Assembly: GCA_900544105.1 (NCBI GenBank)
Contig: UQUC01000034.1
Span: 1 to 21,417 of the forward strand
Length of the DNA: 21,417 bases
Direction: 5' to 3'
Source of the DNA: an uncultured Oscillibacter sp.
GTDB lineage: Bacteria > Bacillota > Clostridia > Oscillospirales > Oscillospiraceae
The notes under the pieces were generated by a model that saw nothing but the letters and a program-made list of their open reading frames with translations, searched no databases and was not told where the DNA came from. The stretch's first letter is position 1. Every line of letters starts with the position of its first letter. Positions 21,226 through 21,417 of this stretch are shown here, piece after piece. The translations under genes were made by a program, and so were the position numbers.

Positions 21226-21417
21226 ATGGAATTTTTATCGAACAAGCCCCTGCTCATTACGGATACCATCCTCCGGGACGCTCACCAGTCTCAGGCGGCC
21301 ACCCGTATGACCACGGCGGATATGCTCCCCGCGCTGGAAATGCTGGATTCCATCGGCTACTACTCTCTGGAGTGCTGGGGCGGCGCCACCTTCGACGCCT
21401 GTATGCGCTTTCTGAAC
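21226..21417 (+). CDS. Oxaloacetate decarboxylase alpha / pyruvate carboxylase subunit B, 5' part
   Basis: The first 64 codons of a carboxyltransferase cut by the window end. KPLLITDTILRDAHQSQAAT is the typical start of the HMGL-like TIM barrel of pyruvate carboxylase and oxaloacetate decarboxylase alpha (metal-binding Asp, Arg-Asp and Gln), followed by MLPALEMLDSIGYYSLECWG GATFDACMRFLN. The ATG has AGGAGG 6 bases upstream and lies 12 bases after the beta subunit stop. This transferase type acts on oxaloacetate/pyruvate, so the operon most likely encodes an oxaloacetate decarboxylase sodium pump. The C-terminus cannot be seen, including whether it carries its own biotin domain. Confidence 0.93.
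   Translation, partial: MEFLSNKPLLITDTILRDAHQSQAATRMTTADMLPALEMLDSIGYYSLECWGGATFDACMRFLN

Overview
The window most likely comes from a GC-rich anaerobic member of the Clostridia (Bacillota), probably an Oscillospirales-type gut bacterium. This is inferred from strong Shine-Dalgarno sites, sigma-A type promoters, an F-type ATP synthase operon, a Ctc/L25 protein, a biotin-dependent sodium-pump decarboxylase operon and SLH-domain and Fic remnants. No database was searched.

Left part (1-4,830). A MATE transporter gene (minus) diverges from an Lrp/AsnC regulator gene (plus). A scarred stretch follows. It holds a minus-strand C-terminal fragment abutting a plus-strand SLH-domain C-terminus, an intact TrzA/MtaD-like amidohydrolase whose reading frame runs in from a Fic-domain remnant, and a truncated YoaK (DUF1275) gene.

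Centre-left (4,835-11,245). A complete ATP synthase operon on the minus strand runs a, c, b, alpha, gamma, beta, epsilon. There is no free delta gene. The C-terminal domain of delta is instead fused in frame to the N-terminus of alpha. Subunit c carries a signal peptide and a low-complexity prosegment. A sigma-A promoter and a LysR-type palindrome lie between this operon and a divergent LysR gene.

Centre-right (12,143-16,028). Two C-terminal halves of different trans-sulfuration-type PLP enzymes lie on opposite strands, joined at their broken ends. After them come an unrecognised 253-residue protein, a 600-base gene-poor stretch, and an 8-oxoguanine-deaminase-like amidohydrolase with a clear terminator.

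Right part (16,085-21,417). The gene for L25/Ctc has a 220-base leader with two related attenuator-like units in tandem. It is followed by an unrecognised protein with a Tudor-like N-terminus. Next comes a likely small RNA gene on the minus strand, with its own promoter and terminator, divergent from a lipoprotein gene. The window ends in a sodium-translocating decarboxylase operon ordered gamma, biotin carrier, beta, alpha (alpha cut by the window edge). The decarboxylase would export Na+ using the free energy of oxaloacetate decarboxylation, while the ATP synthase couples to an ion gradient; residues in subunit c suggest that ion is H+ rather than Na+. The most interesting items are the delta-alpha fusion, the tandem L25 leader and the unnamed small RNA.
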